Shown here one piece after another: positions 23,433-31,789 of a stretch of 64,000 bases of DNA (the first letter of the stretch is position 1; every line of letters begins with the position of its first letter). A program made the position numbers and the translations under genes. This stretch comes from an uncultured Prevotellamassilia sp. (GTDB taxonomy: Bacteria; Bacteroidota; Bacteroidia; Bacteroidales; Bacteroidaceae). The notes below the pieces were generated by a model. That model worked only from the letters and a program-made list of their open reading frames with translations, ran no database searches and was not told where the DNA came from. The stretch lies in NCBI GenBank assembly GCA_934255485.1, contig CAKQOG010000007.1, positions 26,899 to 90,898 of the forward strand, written 5' to 3'.

Positions 23433-24734
23433 ATGGCATACTTATTTACATCCGAATCGGTGTCAGAAGGACACCCCGACAAGGTAGCAGACCAAATATC
23501 TGATGCCGTGCTTGACCAGTTGCTTGCTTACGATAGCAACTCTAAAGTAGCTTGCGAAACGCTCGTAACCACCGGACAAGTGGTTGTGGCAGGAGAAGTA
23601 AAATCTGAGGCTTACGTAGACCTACAAGACGTGGTGCGTCGCACCATTGCACGCATAGGCTACACCAAAGCCGAATATAAGTTTGAGGCTGAAAGTTGTG
23701 GCATACTTAGCGCCATACACGAACAGAGCGCCGACATTAACCGCGGTGTAGACCGCAAAGACAATGCCGACCCCATGGCACAAGGCGCTGGCGACCAAGG
23801 CATGATGTTTGGCTATGCCAACAACGAAACCGACACCTACATGCCCCTACCCCTCTCACTTGCACACGACATTGTTTATGTACTCAGCGAGATACGTCGT
23901 GAGGGAAAGGTAATGACCTATTTGCGTCCTGACTCTAAAAGCCAGGTAACTGTGGAGTATAGCGACGACAACGTAGCACAGCGCATCGACACCATTGTAG
24001 TGAGCACACAGCACGATGAGTTTATCACCGCCGAAGAAGCTGGTTCGCAAACCGAAGCAGACCGCCAAATGCTTGAACGCATACAAAAGGACGTTGAAGA
24101 TATCGTTATTCCACGCGTGATAGACGAGCGAGTTAACACACCTGAAATTAGAGAACTCTTTCACAAAGGCGAGATTAAGTATTACGTAAACCCCACTGGC
24201 AAATTTGTTATTGGCGGTCCTCACGGCGATACCGGACTTACAGGCCGCAAGATAATAGTTGATACTTACGGCGGTAAGGGAGCACACGGCGGTGGAGCAT
24301 TCTCAGGCAAAGACCCTTCAAAAGTAGACCGTTCTGCTGCCTACGCTGCACGACACATTGCTAAAAACATGGTGGCTGCAGGTGTAGCCGATGAAATGCT
24401 CGTACAACTTAGTTACGCTATTGGTAAGCCCGAACCTATATCTATCTATGTAGATACTTACGGACGTAGCCACGTAAAGCAAACCGATGGCGAGATAGCC
24501 CAAATCATAGGCAAACTCTTCGACCTTCGCCCTGCTGCCATAGAACGTAGCCTAAAACTTCGCCAACCTATCTACGAAGAAACGGCAAGCTACGGCCACA
24601 TGGGACGCCAACCCGAAACAAAGACTAAAACTTTTAGCTCGCCAGGTCAGCCCGACAAGCAAGTTGAGGTAGAACTCTTTACATGGGAAAAACTCGACAT
24701 GGTAGACACCATCAAAGAGGCTTTTGATCTATAA
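23433..24734 (+). CDS. metK: S-adenosylmethionine synthetase
   Basis: 433 residues from ATG at 23433. The family N-terminus FTSESVSEGHPDKVADQISD starts right there; an earlier in-frame ATG lies inside the leader hairpin and is unlikely. Other motifs are GAGDQGMMFGYA, GGPHGDTGLTGRKI and GGGAFSGKDPSKVDRSAAY (ATP and metal binding). It makes SAM from methionine and ATP. The length is that of the Bacteroidota form, longer than E. coli MetK (384). It is preceded by tRNA-Val and a SAM-II-type aptamer, indicating feedback control by its own product. The stop codon overlaps the first bases of a TAAGTAGGT palindromic element. Confidence 0.98.
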   Translation: MAYLFTSESVSEGHPDKVADQISDAVLDQLLAYDSNSKVACETLVTTGQVVVAGEVKSEAYVDLQDVVRRTIARIGYTKAEYKFEAESCGILSAIHEQSADINRGVDRKDNADPMAQGAGDQGMMFGYANNETDTYMPLPLSLAHDIVYVLSEIRREGKVMTYLRPDSKSQVTVEYSDDNVAQRIDTIVVSTQHDEFITAEEAGSQTEADRQMLERIQKDVEDIVIPRVIDERVNTPEIRELFHKGEIKYYVNPTGKFVIGGPHGDTGLTGRKIIVDTYGGKGAHGGGAFSGKDPSKVDRSAAYAARHIAKNMVAAGVADEMLVQLSYAIGKPEPISIYVDTYGRSHVKQTDGEIAQIIGKLFDLRPAAIERSLKLRQPIYEETASYGHMGRQPETKTKTFSSPGQPDKQVEVELFTWEKLDMVDTIKEAFDL

Positions 24735-24775
24735 GTAGGTGTTCATAATTATTTTTATATTTGAATACCTACTTA
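24732..24775. repeat. TAAGTAGGT/ACCTACTTA palindromic element (44 bp)
   Basis: Starts TAAGTAGGTGTTCA and ends TGAATACCTACTTA, an inverted repeat with an A+T-rich centre. The same left end opens the 184-bp element upstream of tyrS. Its first three bases are the metK stop codon. Confidence 0.8.
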
Positions 24776-24853
24776 AAAGTAGCATTCACAACTTTTCGTA
24801 AGGACCTCCCCAAAAACAATTCACTTGGGGGCTACCCTAACAAAAGAAATAAC

Positions 24854-24861
24854 TAACTTTG
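24854..24861 (+). promoter_or_regulatory. -7 box of the LOG gene
   Basis: TAACTTTG, 42 bp before the ATG at 24904. No good -33 element. Confidence 0.5.
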
Positions 24862-24903
24862 CTCCGCAAACTCAGATACAAAACGATTTTATCATCGTAT
24901 AAC

Positions 24904-25479
24904 ATGAATATCACCATATATAGTGCTTCGAGCGGACAAGTTCCAACAACATACATTAAGGCGGCTCAAGACTTGGGCCGCCTTATTGCCATTAATCATC
25001 ACACCCTCATTAATGGTGCCGGACGCACGGGGCTTATGGGAGCCTGTGCAGATGCATGCATAGAGCAAGGAGGTGAGGCCATTGGCGTTATACCCCAGTT
25101 TATGATAGAACAAGGCTGGCAACACAAAGGGATGTCGCAACTCATCGTAACCAAAGACATGCACCAACGCAAAGAAAAAATGGCACAGATGAGCGATGCT
25201 TGCATAGCCTTGGCTGGAGGTGTGGGAACACTCGAAGAACTACTCGAAATCATCACATGGAAGCAATTGGGACTATACCTAAAACCCATCATCATTCTCA
25301 ATACCGATGGCTATTACAACCCATTGCTCGAACAACTGCAACACGCCATCGACGAGCACTTTATGCGCAAACAACATGCAGATATTTGGCATGTAGCACA
25401 TACTCCCGAAGAGGCTATAAACCTTGCACTTACCACTCCCTTATGGGACACCTCAGTACGTAAATTTGCAGCTATGTAA
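24904..25479 (+). CDS. LOG family protein (TIGR00730-type Rossmann fold)
   Basis: 191 residues with the LOG (Lonely Guy) signature: the nucleotide-binding GGVGTLEELLEIITWKQLG and the N-terminal SASSGQVPTTYIKAAQDLG with GAGRTGLMGACADA. Members hydrolyse nucleoside monophosphates to the base and ribose 5-phosphate, as in cytokinin activation; bacterial members often act on AMP or related nucleotides. They are often misnamed lysine decarboxylases. The canonical PGG is AGG here (residues LAGGVGT), a minor change. ATG at 24904 is preferred over an in-frame TTG 15 codons upstream, because the fold starts at MNITIYSASSG. It is followed 40 bp later by the DUF4271 gene. Confidence 0.9.
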   Translation: MNITIYSASSGQVPTTYIKAAQDLGRLIAINHHTLINGAGRTGLMGACADACIEQGGEAIGVIPQFMIEQGWQHKGMSQLIVTKDMHQRKEKMAQMSDACIALAGGVGTLEELLEIITWKQLGLYLKPIIILNTDGYYNPLLEQLQHAIDEHFMRKQHADIWHVAHTPEEAINLALTTPLWDTSVRKFAAM

Positions 25480-25518
25480 TGCTTCGGCATCCTTTACAAA
25501 AAACATACATCTCAACTT

Positions 25519-26604
25519 ATGGCACGAACTTTTTATTTCACAACCTCTATAAGCACACCAGTCATGGGCTCGACTGACACACATGGTTGTGCCGCGGCAG
25601 CGTGTGCCGTAACCGACTCTCTGAACACTACTGAGAAAGCTGAGAACGAAGCCGAGGAGCAAATACAACCTATACGCAAACTGCGCAAAAAAGCGCTTGC
25701 AAACCAAGCTGCAGATACCATACCACCAAGCCCCAAGGAGATGAAGCCCCTTGCTCCTGGACAACCCTTACAGATGAAGCCTCATCTGCTCGACAACGAC
25801 TATTGGCAGCAGGGACTTATACACACAGAGAAAGGAAAGTTTGCTCAAGAACTTGATAGCATTACGCATATTACAGACTCAACCTTTGTAGGCATAAAGC
25901 CCACAGGCATAGCTGGCGACCCCGTACCCTACCAGTTTCGAACAGATGACATCGTAACCTCTATCCTAATGGTAAGTTTCTTCTTAATGGTATGGGTGAT
26001 GTCGCTCTCAAGGCATTATCTGCACGAACAGATAAAAAACTTCTTCTTGTATCGGCAACGTGAAAACCTCTTCTCAGAACGTACACAAACGGAGCTTCGT
26101 GGACAAGTTTTTCTTATCTTTCAAACTTGCTTTTTGCTTGCTATACTCTTTTTTGACTATACGCAAGAGTTTCAAACAGAGGTTTTTAACCAACTCTCGC
26201 CCTACAAAGTGTTGGGTGTGTCAATGGGTATTTGCTGCTTATATTTTGCACTTAAAATAGGTGTATACAACTTCGTAAACAGCATATTCTTCGACCGCAA
26301 AAAGAATGAACAGTGGAACGAATCATACCTATTGTGCGTGTTGGGCATGGGTATAGCCCTACTCCCATTAGCACTTTTAGTAGTTTACTTCGACTTTAAT
26401 TTTCAGAATACAGCCATCTGTTTTGCCTGTATTGTAATAGCCGACAAGATACTGCTATTTTATAAGTGCCATCACATATTTTTCAACTACACATTCGCCT
26501 TTGTGCATCTTTTTTTGTACTTTTGCACCCTTGAAATCGTACCGATTTTCATTCTTTTCCGCGCATTGGTATACGCGAACAACTTTTTACTTACAATTAA
26601 TTAA
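25519..26604 (+). CDS. DUF4271 membrane protein
   Basis: 361 residues. The first 140 are polar and low in structure (many E, K, P), without a clear signal peptide. From residue 150 there are about six hydrophobic segments (ILMVSFFLMVWVMSLS, VFLIFQTCFLLAILFF, VLGVSMGICCLYFALKIG, LLCVLGMGIALLPLALLVVY, AICFACIVIADKILLFY, FVHLFLYFCTLEIVPIFILF). The family is specific to Bacteroidota and commonly sits just before hemD, as here (66 bp). Its function is unknown. A TACTTTTG sequence at 26518-26525 inside its 3' end may be an internal promoter for hemD. Confidence 0.85.
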   Translation: MARTFYFTTSISTPVMGSTDTHGCAAAACAVTDSLNTTEKAENEAEEQIQPIRKLRKKALANQAADTIPPSPKEMKPLAPGQPLQMKPHLLDNDYWQQGLIHTEKGKFAQELDSITHITDSTFVGIKPTGIAGDPVPYQFRTDDIVTSILMVSFFLMVWVMSLSRHYLHEQIKNFFLYRQRENLFSERTQTELRGQVFLIFQTCFLLAILFFDYTQEFQTEVFNQLSPYKVLGVSMGICCLYFALKIGVYNFVNSIFFDRKKNEQWNESYLLCVLGMGIALLPLALLVVYFDFNFQNTAICFACIVIADKILLFYKCHHIFFNYTFAFVHLFLYFCTLEIVPIFILFRALVYANNFLLTIN

Positions 26605-26669
26605 TAACATAAAGACGCAACCTATGACAGCTTTTAACGAAAAGCTGCCTATTAAGCTGAAAGGCAATC

Positions 26670-27410
26670 ATGATTAAGAAGATACTTGTTTCACAGCCGA
26701 AACCCACTTCCGAAAAGTCGCCCTACTTCGATATCGAAAAGAAAAAAGACGTGGCATTTACATTTCATCCTTTCATCAAAGTAGAGGGCTTATCAGCACG
26801 CGAATTTCGCCAACAGAAGGTGCAAATTCTCGACCACACAGCGATTGTTTTTACATCACGCCATTCGGTTGATTATTTCTTCACTCTATGCAAAGAACTT
26901 CGCATTACTCTACCTGAAGAGATGAAGTACTTTGCTCTTTCTGAAGCAATTGCCCTATACATTCAAAAATACATACAGTATCGCAAAAGAAAGGTATTCT
27001 TCGGTAGTACTGGACGTTGGACCGAACTCGTTACGGTGATGGCTAAACACAAAGCCGAGAACTATTTGGTGCCTCTTTCGGATGTTCACGACGACGACAT
27101 CGCACGTATGCTCAACGATAAAAAGCTAAAGCATACTGAATGCGTGATGTATCGCACCGTAACAGACGAGTATCCCAAAGACAAACCATTCGACTTTGAC
27201 ATGATTGTACTCTTCACACCTGCAGGAGTAAAATCGTTGCTTGAAAACTTCCCAAACTTTGAGCAAGGCGAAGTAAAATTGGCTTGCTTTGGCAATGTTA
27301 CAAAAGAGGCTATCGAGGAATCAGGACTGCGTTGCGACCTCTTTGCTCCTACACCTCAAGCCCGCTCAATGACGGCTGCTATCGAAATGTACTTAGAGAA
27401 AGACAAATAA
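26670..27410 (+). CDS. hemD: Uroporphyrinogen-III synthase
   Basis: 246 residues matching the fast-diverging HemD fold of two alpha/beta domains. Recognisable segments are TAIVFTSRHSVDYFF, RKVFFGSTGRWTELV, the hinge strand NYLVPLSDVHDDDIA, MIVLFTPAGVKSLLENFPNF and KLACFGNVTKEAIEESG. It closes and inverts ring D of hydroxymethylbilane to give uroporphyrinogen III in haem/corrinoid synthesis. No other hem gene is nearby. The DUF4271-hemD-rnpA-yidD order is familiar in Bacteroidota. A terminator follows at 27451. Confidence 0.9.
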   Translation: MIKKILVSQPKPTSEKSPYFDIEKKKDVAFTFHPFIKVEGLSAREFRQQKVQILDHTAIVFTSRHSVDYFFTLCKELRITLPEEMKYFALSEAIALYIQKYIQYRKRKVFFGSTGRWTELVTVMAKHKAENYLVPLSDVHDDDIARMLNDKKLKHTECVMYRTVTDEYPKDKPFDFDMIVLFTPAGVKSLLENFPNFEQGEVKLACFGNVTKEAIEESGLRCDLFAPTPQARSMTAAIEMYLEKDK

Positions 27411-27450
27411 CAACATAGCTTGTTCTTTCTCAACCACAAATCATACATAG

Positions 27451-27500
27451 AAGGTAAAAGTTGATAGTAACACCCTACTACAAACTTTTACCTTTTGCAT
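27451..27500 (+). terminator. Terminator after hemD
   Basis: Stem AAGGTAAAAGTT / AACTTTTACCTT with a 20-nt loop, then TTGCATTTT. Confidence 0.75.
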
Positions 27501-27564
27501 TTTAAAAACCCATCTCCATGCTGTGTGCGAGATGTGGCAAACATTCTTTTAAAAACCTATCTAT

Positions 27565-27960
27565 ATGGAACGTTTCACCTTTAGAAAATGCGAACACTTG
27601 TGCTTAAAGTCAGAAATCGAAGCGCTTTTTAGCGCAGGATGCTCATCTATGAGCATGTTTCCACTGCGAGCCACGTTCCGACTGATAGACTATAGCGGCA
27701 ATGGACCACAAGCTAAAATATTGCTTAGCGTATCTAAGAAACATTTTAAGCATGCTGTAGACCGCAATAGAGCTAAAAGACAGTTGCGCGAGGCTTACCG
27801 ACTGCAAAAGAGCATTTTACTCAACGCCTTGCCCTCTGACAAAGCTGCACACATAGCATTTATATGGTTATCGAACAAACCCATCAAATCAGACATTGTA
27901 AGCACACGTATGCGCAACATCTTGCTAAGAATTGCCGATAAAGTTCAACACGAAATGTAA
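27565..27960 (+). CDS. rnpA: Ribonuclease P protein component
   Basis: 131 residues with the RnpA signature HAVDRNRAKRQLREAYR, the basic RNA-binding RNR motif, plus KILLSVSKKHFKHAVDRN before it. It binds RNase P RNA and assists 5' maturation of tRNA. YidD follows 54 bp downstream, a near-universal pair. rpmH is not seen here, as in other Bacteroidota where rnpA is away from it. Confidence 0.95.
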   Translation: MERFTFRKCEHLCLKSEIEALFSAGCSSMSMFPLRATFRLIDYSGNGPQAKILLSVSKKHFKHAVDRNRAKRQLREAYRLQKSILLNALPSDKAAHIAFIWLSNKPIKSDIVSTRMRNILLRIADKVQHEM

Positions 27961-28014
27961 ACAGCAATGCTTGCAAATAAGCATCGTTTGTAACCTCTAA
28001 TATCAACCCTTTGC

Positions 28015-28233
28015 ATGAACCTCTTGGCTCGTTTATTCATTCTGCCCATACGCTTTTATCAGAAGTTTATATCACCACTTACACCCCCCAGTTGTAGGTT
28101 TACACCAACATGCTCTGAATACGCTATAGAGGCATTGCAAAAGCATGGACTGATAAAAGGATTATACTTAGCTATTAGGCGCATTCTGCGTTGTCATCCA
28201 TGGGGCGGAAGCGGATACGACCCCGTTCCTTAA
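28015..28233 (+). CDS. yidD: Membrane protein insertion efficiency factor
   Basis: 72 residues. It has the conserved cysteine/aromatic pattern of YidD: FYQKFISPLTPPSCRFTPTC followed by SEYAIEALQKHG and RILRCHPWGGSGYDPVP. The N-terminal amphipathic helix (LARLFILPIRF) docks on the inner membrane, where the protein aids YidC-dependent insertion. It is cotranscribed with rnpA. A strong terminator follows at 28252. Confidence 0.96.
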   Translation: MNLLARLFILPIRFYQKFISPLTPPSCRFTPTCSEYAIEALQKHGLIKGLYLAIRRILRCHPWGGSGYDPVP

Positions 28234-28251
28234 TATGTCTAACCAACGCTA

Positions 28252-28293
28252 TAAGGGCACACATAGGCACAATAACACCTATGTGTGCCCTTA
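28252..28293 (+). terminator. Intrinsic terminator after yidD
   Basis: Stem TAAGGGCACACATAGG / CTATGTGTGCCCTTA. The stretch from here to 28534 holds a weak -7 box (TATCTTAG, 28416-28423) for manC and nothing else I can name. Confidence 0.85.
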
Positions 28294-28534
28294 TTAATGC
28301 TAACAACTTGTACTCATACCCAAGGTATGTGTGCCTTTTTACTGCAAGAACATTCTAAAAGTACTTTTTAGAATTTTTAAAAACATAAAACTAAGCAATA
28401 GTACAAAAAAATCATTATCTTAGCAACGTGTTAACCCCACTGCCATTGAGCAGATGATGTGCTATGTAGTACACTCACCATGCCCTATATAGCATAACAC
28501 ACACTATGTACTAACGCCATAACAATATCCTTAA

Positions 28535-29611
28535 ATGATGGAAACAAACAATAACAACTACTGCATCATTTTGGCAGGTGGCAACGGCAGACGCTTGTGG
28601 CCCGCCAGCAAAAAGGAACATCCCAAACAATTTATAGACTTTTTTGGAACAGGAAGAACGCTTTTACAGCAAACATTCGATCGTTTTGTTAAGCTAATTC
28701 CAATTGAACATATCTTTATCTCCACGTTTCAAGATTACGTGCCATTGGTACGCCAACAGTTGCCCGAAGTTCCCATAAAAAATATCTTGCCCGAACCCGT
28801 ACAACTCAACACTGCACCCGCAGCCGTTTGGGGCACATGGCATGCTGTTCTTGACAACGAAGAGGCCAATGTAATTGTGTCGCCCGCCGACCAAATAGTA
28901 CAACATTTCGACCGATTTAAGGAGCAAATTCTTAAAGGACTTGACTATGTGGGCACACACAACTGCTTACTGGCTATGGGCGTTAAGCCAACACACCCCA
29001 ACACTGCTTACGGCTACATACAAATGGGCGACGAAGTAGACAAAGGACTATACAAGGTGCAGTCGTTTAGCGAAAAGCCCGAAACAAGCTACGCCCAAAT
29101 GTTTATGAATAGCGACGAGTTCTTATGGAATACAGGTATCTTTATGTGGAAAGGAAGTACAATGGGCACATTGCTTGCACACCTTTCTAACAAAGTAGAC
29201 CGCCCCGTAAAAGAAGTGGCACAACAAACCATTACTATTGCTGAAGAAGTAGACTATGCCCGCTCTTGCATACCCGAGGGAATGCCTAAAAGCGTAGATT
29301 TACTTGTACTTGAACATAGTGATAACGTTGTGGTACAGGCATGCGATTTTGGTTGGGCAGACGTAGGTTGTTGGACCGAACTGCACGAAGTTTCGCACAC
29401 TGATGTAGACGGAAACGCAGTTAGCGGCGGTCCTAAAGTGCTCTTCTCTGGTACACAAAACTGTATGGTGCGACTTCCTGCTAACATGAAAGCCGTTATA
29501 GCAGGTCTTGATGGCTTTTTGGTAGCACAGCAAGGCAACACACTTATGATTTGTCCTAATAAAGACCCTGACGCTATCCGACGCCTCATCAATGAGGGCA
29601 TATTCTTTTAG
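28535..29611 (+). CDS. manC: Mannose-1-phosphate guanylyltransferase
   Basis: 358 residues, single nucleotidyltransferase domain (the bifunctional PMI domain is absent). The pyrophosphorylase signature is IILAGGNGRRLWPASKKEHP followed by KQF. FVASPADQ-like and sugar-binding motifs follow: VIVSPADQIV, AYGYIQMGDE, FSEKPETSYA and WNTGIFMW, with FGWADVGCWTEL. It makes GDP-mannose for glycan and LPS/glycoprotein synthesis. Two ATGs are adjacent (28535 and 28538); either may be used. It is monocistronic, ending at terminator 29618. Confidence 0.93.
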   Translation: MMETNNNNYCIILAGGNGRRLWPASKKEHPKQFIDFFGTGRTLLQQTFDRFVKLIPIEHIFISTFQDYVPLVRQQLPEVPIKNILPEPVQLNTAPAAVWGTWHAVLDNEEANVIVSPADQIVQHFDRFKEQILKGLDYVGTHNCLLAMGVKPTHPNTAYGYIQMGDEVDKGLYKVQSFSEKPETSYAQMFMNSDEFLWNTGIFMWKGSTMGTLLAHLSNKVDRPVKEVAQQTITIAEEVDYARSCIPEGMPKSVDLLVLEHSDNVVVQACDFGWADVGCWTELHEVSHTDVDGNAVSGGPKVLFSGTQNCMVRLPANMKAVIAGLDGFLVAQQGNTLMICPNKDPDAIRRLINEGIFF

Positions 29612-29617
29612 ATAGAC

Positions 29618-29660
29618 AGAGGGTGGTTCTAAAGACTAATTTTTTAGAACCACCCTCTTA
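29618..29660 (+). terminator. Intrinsic terminator after manC
   Basis: Stem AGAGGGTGGTTCTAAA / TTTAGAACCACCCTCTT with a short loop. Confidence 0.9.
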
Positions 29661-29701
29661 ACAATTAACAATACACACGTTTATAACCACACATAAGTTA
29701 G

Positions 29702-29709
29702 TATCTTTG
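29702..29709 (+). promoter_or_regulatory. -7 box immediately before argB
   Basis: TATCTTTG ends only 4 bp before the ATG at 29714. At about -33 lies CGTTTAT. With the usual 5-7 bp from the box, transcription would start at or next to the start codon. Confidence 0.65.
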
Positions 29710-29713
29710 CAGT

Positions 29714-30487
29714 ATGAAACAGCAACTCACAATAGTAAAAGTAGGTGGCAAGATAGTTGAAACACCCGAAACCCTCGACCGCCTGCTACATGACTTTAGC
29801 ACACTTAAAGGGAACAAAATATTGGTGCATGGAGGCGGACGCACAGCCACTCAAATTGCTAATCAACTAAACATAGAAACACACATGGTTGAGGGCAGAC
29901 GCATCACCGACGAGGCCATGCTGCAAGTTGTTACTATGGTATATGGCGGACTTGTAAACAAGAATTTGGTAGCCAAGTTACAAAGTTGTGGTGTGAATGC
30001 ATTAGGACTCACAGGAGCCGATATGAACGTGATACATTCGCATAAACGCCCTCTTAAAAACGGCATAGACTATGGTTTTGTTGGCGATGTAGACCAAGTA
30101 AACTCCTCACAACTCGAGCAACTACTCAATATGGGCATCACACCTATATTGGCCCCTCTTACACACGATGGTGAGGGACACATGCTCAACACTAATGCTG
30201 ATACTATTGCTGCTGAAACGGCAAAAGCATTGGCCAACGACTTCGATGTGACCCTTGTTTACTGCTTTGAACATGCGGGTGTACTCACTGATCCTGACGA
30301 CGAAAGTAGCGTTATTCCTTCAATAAACCACAGCAGCTTTGAACAGCTAAAAGCCAATGGTACTGTATCAGGCGGCATGTTGCCCAAAATAGAAAACTCA
30401 CTTGCAGCTGTATCTGCAGGCGTAAGCCGAGTTATCATTACCCGAGCAGACAAAATAAGCACGCTCGAAGGCACCATCATTGCATAA
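29714..30487 (+). CDS. argB: Acetylglutamate kinase
   Basis: 257 residues of the amino-acid kinase fold: VKVGGKIVETPETL at the N-terminus, substrate loop LVHGGGRTATQIANQL, GLTGADMNVI, NTNADTIAAETAKAL and C-terminal ADKISTLEGTII. It phosphorylates N-acetylglutamate in arginine synthesis. The GGK (lysine) at residue 11 and the HGGG loop are intact. No other arg gene is adjacent. The -7 box is 4 bp from the ATG, suggesting a leaderless mRNA. Confidence 0.94.
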   Translation: MKQQLTIVKVGGKIVETPETLDRLLHDFSTLKGNKILVHGGGRTATQIANQLNIETHMVEGRRITDEAMLQVVTMVYGGLVNKNLVAKLQSCGVNALGLTGADMNVIHSHKRPLKNGIDYGFVGDVDQVNSSQLEQLLNMGITPILAPLTHDGEGHMLNTNADTIAAETAKALANDFDVTLVYCFEHAGVLTDPDDESSVIPSINHSSFEQLKANGTVSGGMLPKIENSLAAVSAGVSRVIITRADKISTLEGTIIA

Positions 30488-30544
30488 TACAATTATCACC
30501 ACACTTACGAACGATATATATTTCTCTCCCATATTATCCACAAT

Positions 30545-31789
30545 ATGAAACAATACGAAATTATGGCTCCCGTGGGGTCGCGCGAAAGTCTTGCCGCTGC
30601 TCTAAAAGCTGGAGCTGACTCTATATATTTTGGCATCGAAGCATTGAACATGCGCGCACATAGTGCAAGCAAATTTACAATTGACGACCTCCGCGATATA
30701 GCCTCACAATGCAATGAACATGGTGTAAAATCATATCTCACCGTAAACACCATTATTTACGACGAAGACATTGAACTTATGCACCACATCTGTAATGCAG
30801 CACACGAGGCTGGTATATCAGCTATCATTGCCTGCGATGTGGCAGTAATGACCTATTGCAACCGCATAGGGCAAGAAGTTCATCTATCTACTCAACTTAA
30901 CATATCAAATGTTGAAGCTTTGCGTTTCTATGCTCAATTTGCCGACGTTGCAGTGCTTGCTCGTGAACTTAATATGGAACAGGTGGCTCATATTCACGAA
31001 GCCATTGAAAAAGAACATATTTGCGGACCTTCAGGCGAACTCATACGCATTGAAATGTTCTGCCATGGTGCCTTGTGCATGGCTGTTAGCGGAAAATGCT
31101 ACCTTTCGCTCGATAACCTTGGACGTTCTGCCAACCGCGGGCAATGTATGCAAGTATGCCGACGCAGCTATACCGTACGCGACCGCGAAACGGGTATAGA
31201 ACTGGATGTAGACAACAAGTATATCATGAGCCCCAAAGACTTGAAGACCATAGGCTTTATCGACAAAATGATGAAAGCTGGTGTTCGAGTGTTCAAAATT
31301 GAAGGACGAGCTCGCAGCGCCGAATATGTGTACACCGTAGTGTCATGTTATAAAGAAGCAATTGCAGCCGTTGAAGATGGAACTTTCTGCCAAGAGAAAG
31401 TGGAACAATGGACCGAACGCTTAAAGACTGTGTTCAATCGCGGTTTCTGGGATGGATACTATCTTGGTCAAAAACTTGGCGAATGGAGCAATGTTTATGG
31501 CTCTGCCGCAACCGAAAAGAAACAGTATATTGGTAAAGGTCAAAAGTATTTTTCAAAACTCGGTGTAGGCGAATTTTTGATTGAAGCCGGTGAATTTCAA
31601 AGAGGCGACAAACTGCTCATTGTTGGTCCTACTACTGGAGCACTCTATCTTACAGCAACCGACATTCATGGCGACAACGGCCCCGTTGAGAAAGCCACTA
31701 AAGGTATGCGCGTAGCCATTCCCGTAACAGAAAAGGTGCGTCCAAGCGACAAACTCTATAAAATTGTTAGCAACAAGAATGAAGCATAA
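30545..31789 (+). CDS. U32 family peptidase (TrhP/RlhA-like)
   Basis: 414 residues. The N-terminal TIM-barrel-like half begins MKQYEIMAPVGSRESLAAAL and carries the family signature around 31062-31160: RIEMFCHGALCMAVSGKCYL with cysteines, then SANRGQCMQVCRR. These cysteines are the conserved iron-sulphur/prephenate-type cluster seen in TrhP/RlhA proteins, which support tRNA or rRNA hydroxylation. The old name is collagenase-like peptidase. It begins a five-gene run with overlapping or near-overlapping ends (U32, HAD, ribF, CPBP, dusB); the last member, dusB, is also a tRNA modification enzyme. Confidence 0.9.
   Translation: MKQYEIMAPVGSRESLAAALKAGADSIYFGIEALNMRAHSASKFTIDDLRDIASQCNEHGVKSYLTVNTIIYDEDIELMHHICNAAHEAGISAIIACDVAVMTYCNRIGQEVHLSTQLNISNVEALRFYAQFADVAVLARELNMEQVAHIHEAIEKEHICGPSGELIRIEMFCHGALCMAVSGKCYLSLDNLGRSANRGQCMQVCRRSYTVRDRETGIELDVDNKYIMSPKDLKTIGFIDKMMKAGVRVFKIEGRARSAEYVYTVVSCYKEAIAAVEDGTFCQEKVEQWTERLKTVFNRGFWDGYYLGQKLGEWSNVYGSAATEKKQYIGKGQKYFSKLGVGEFLIEAGEFQRGDKLLIVGPTTGALYLTATDIHGDNGPVEKATKGMRVAIPVTEKVRPSDKLYKIVSNKNEA

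Noticed and set aside
28234..28534. Riboswitch before manC
   Set aside because: No recognisable aptamer core; only a terminator of yidD and a weak TATCTTAG box can be seen.
30534..30542. DnaA box TTATCCACA before the U32 gene as part of oriC
   Set aside because: It is a single copy without a cluster of boxes or an A+T-rich unwinding element; the origin must be elsewhere although parS sites suggest it is not far.
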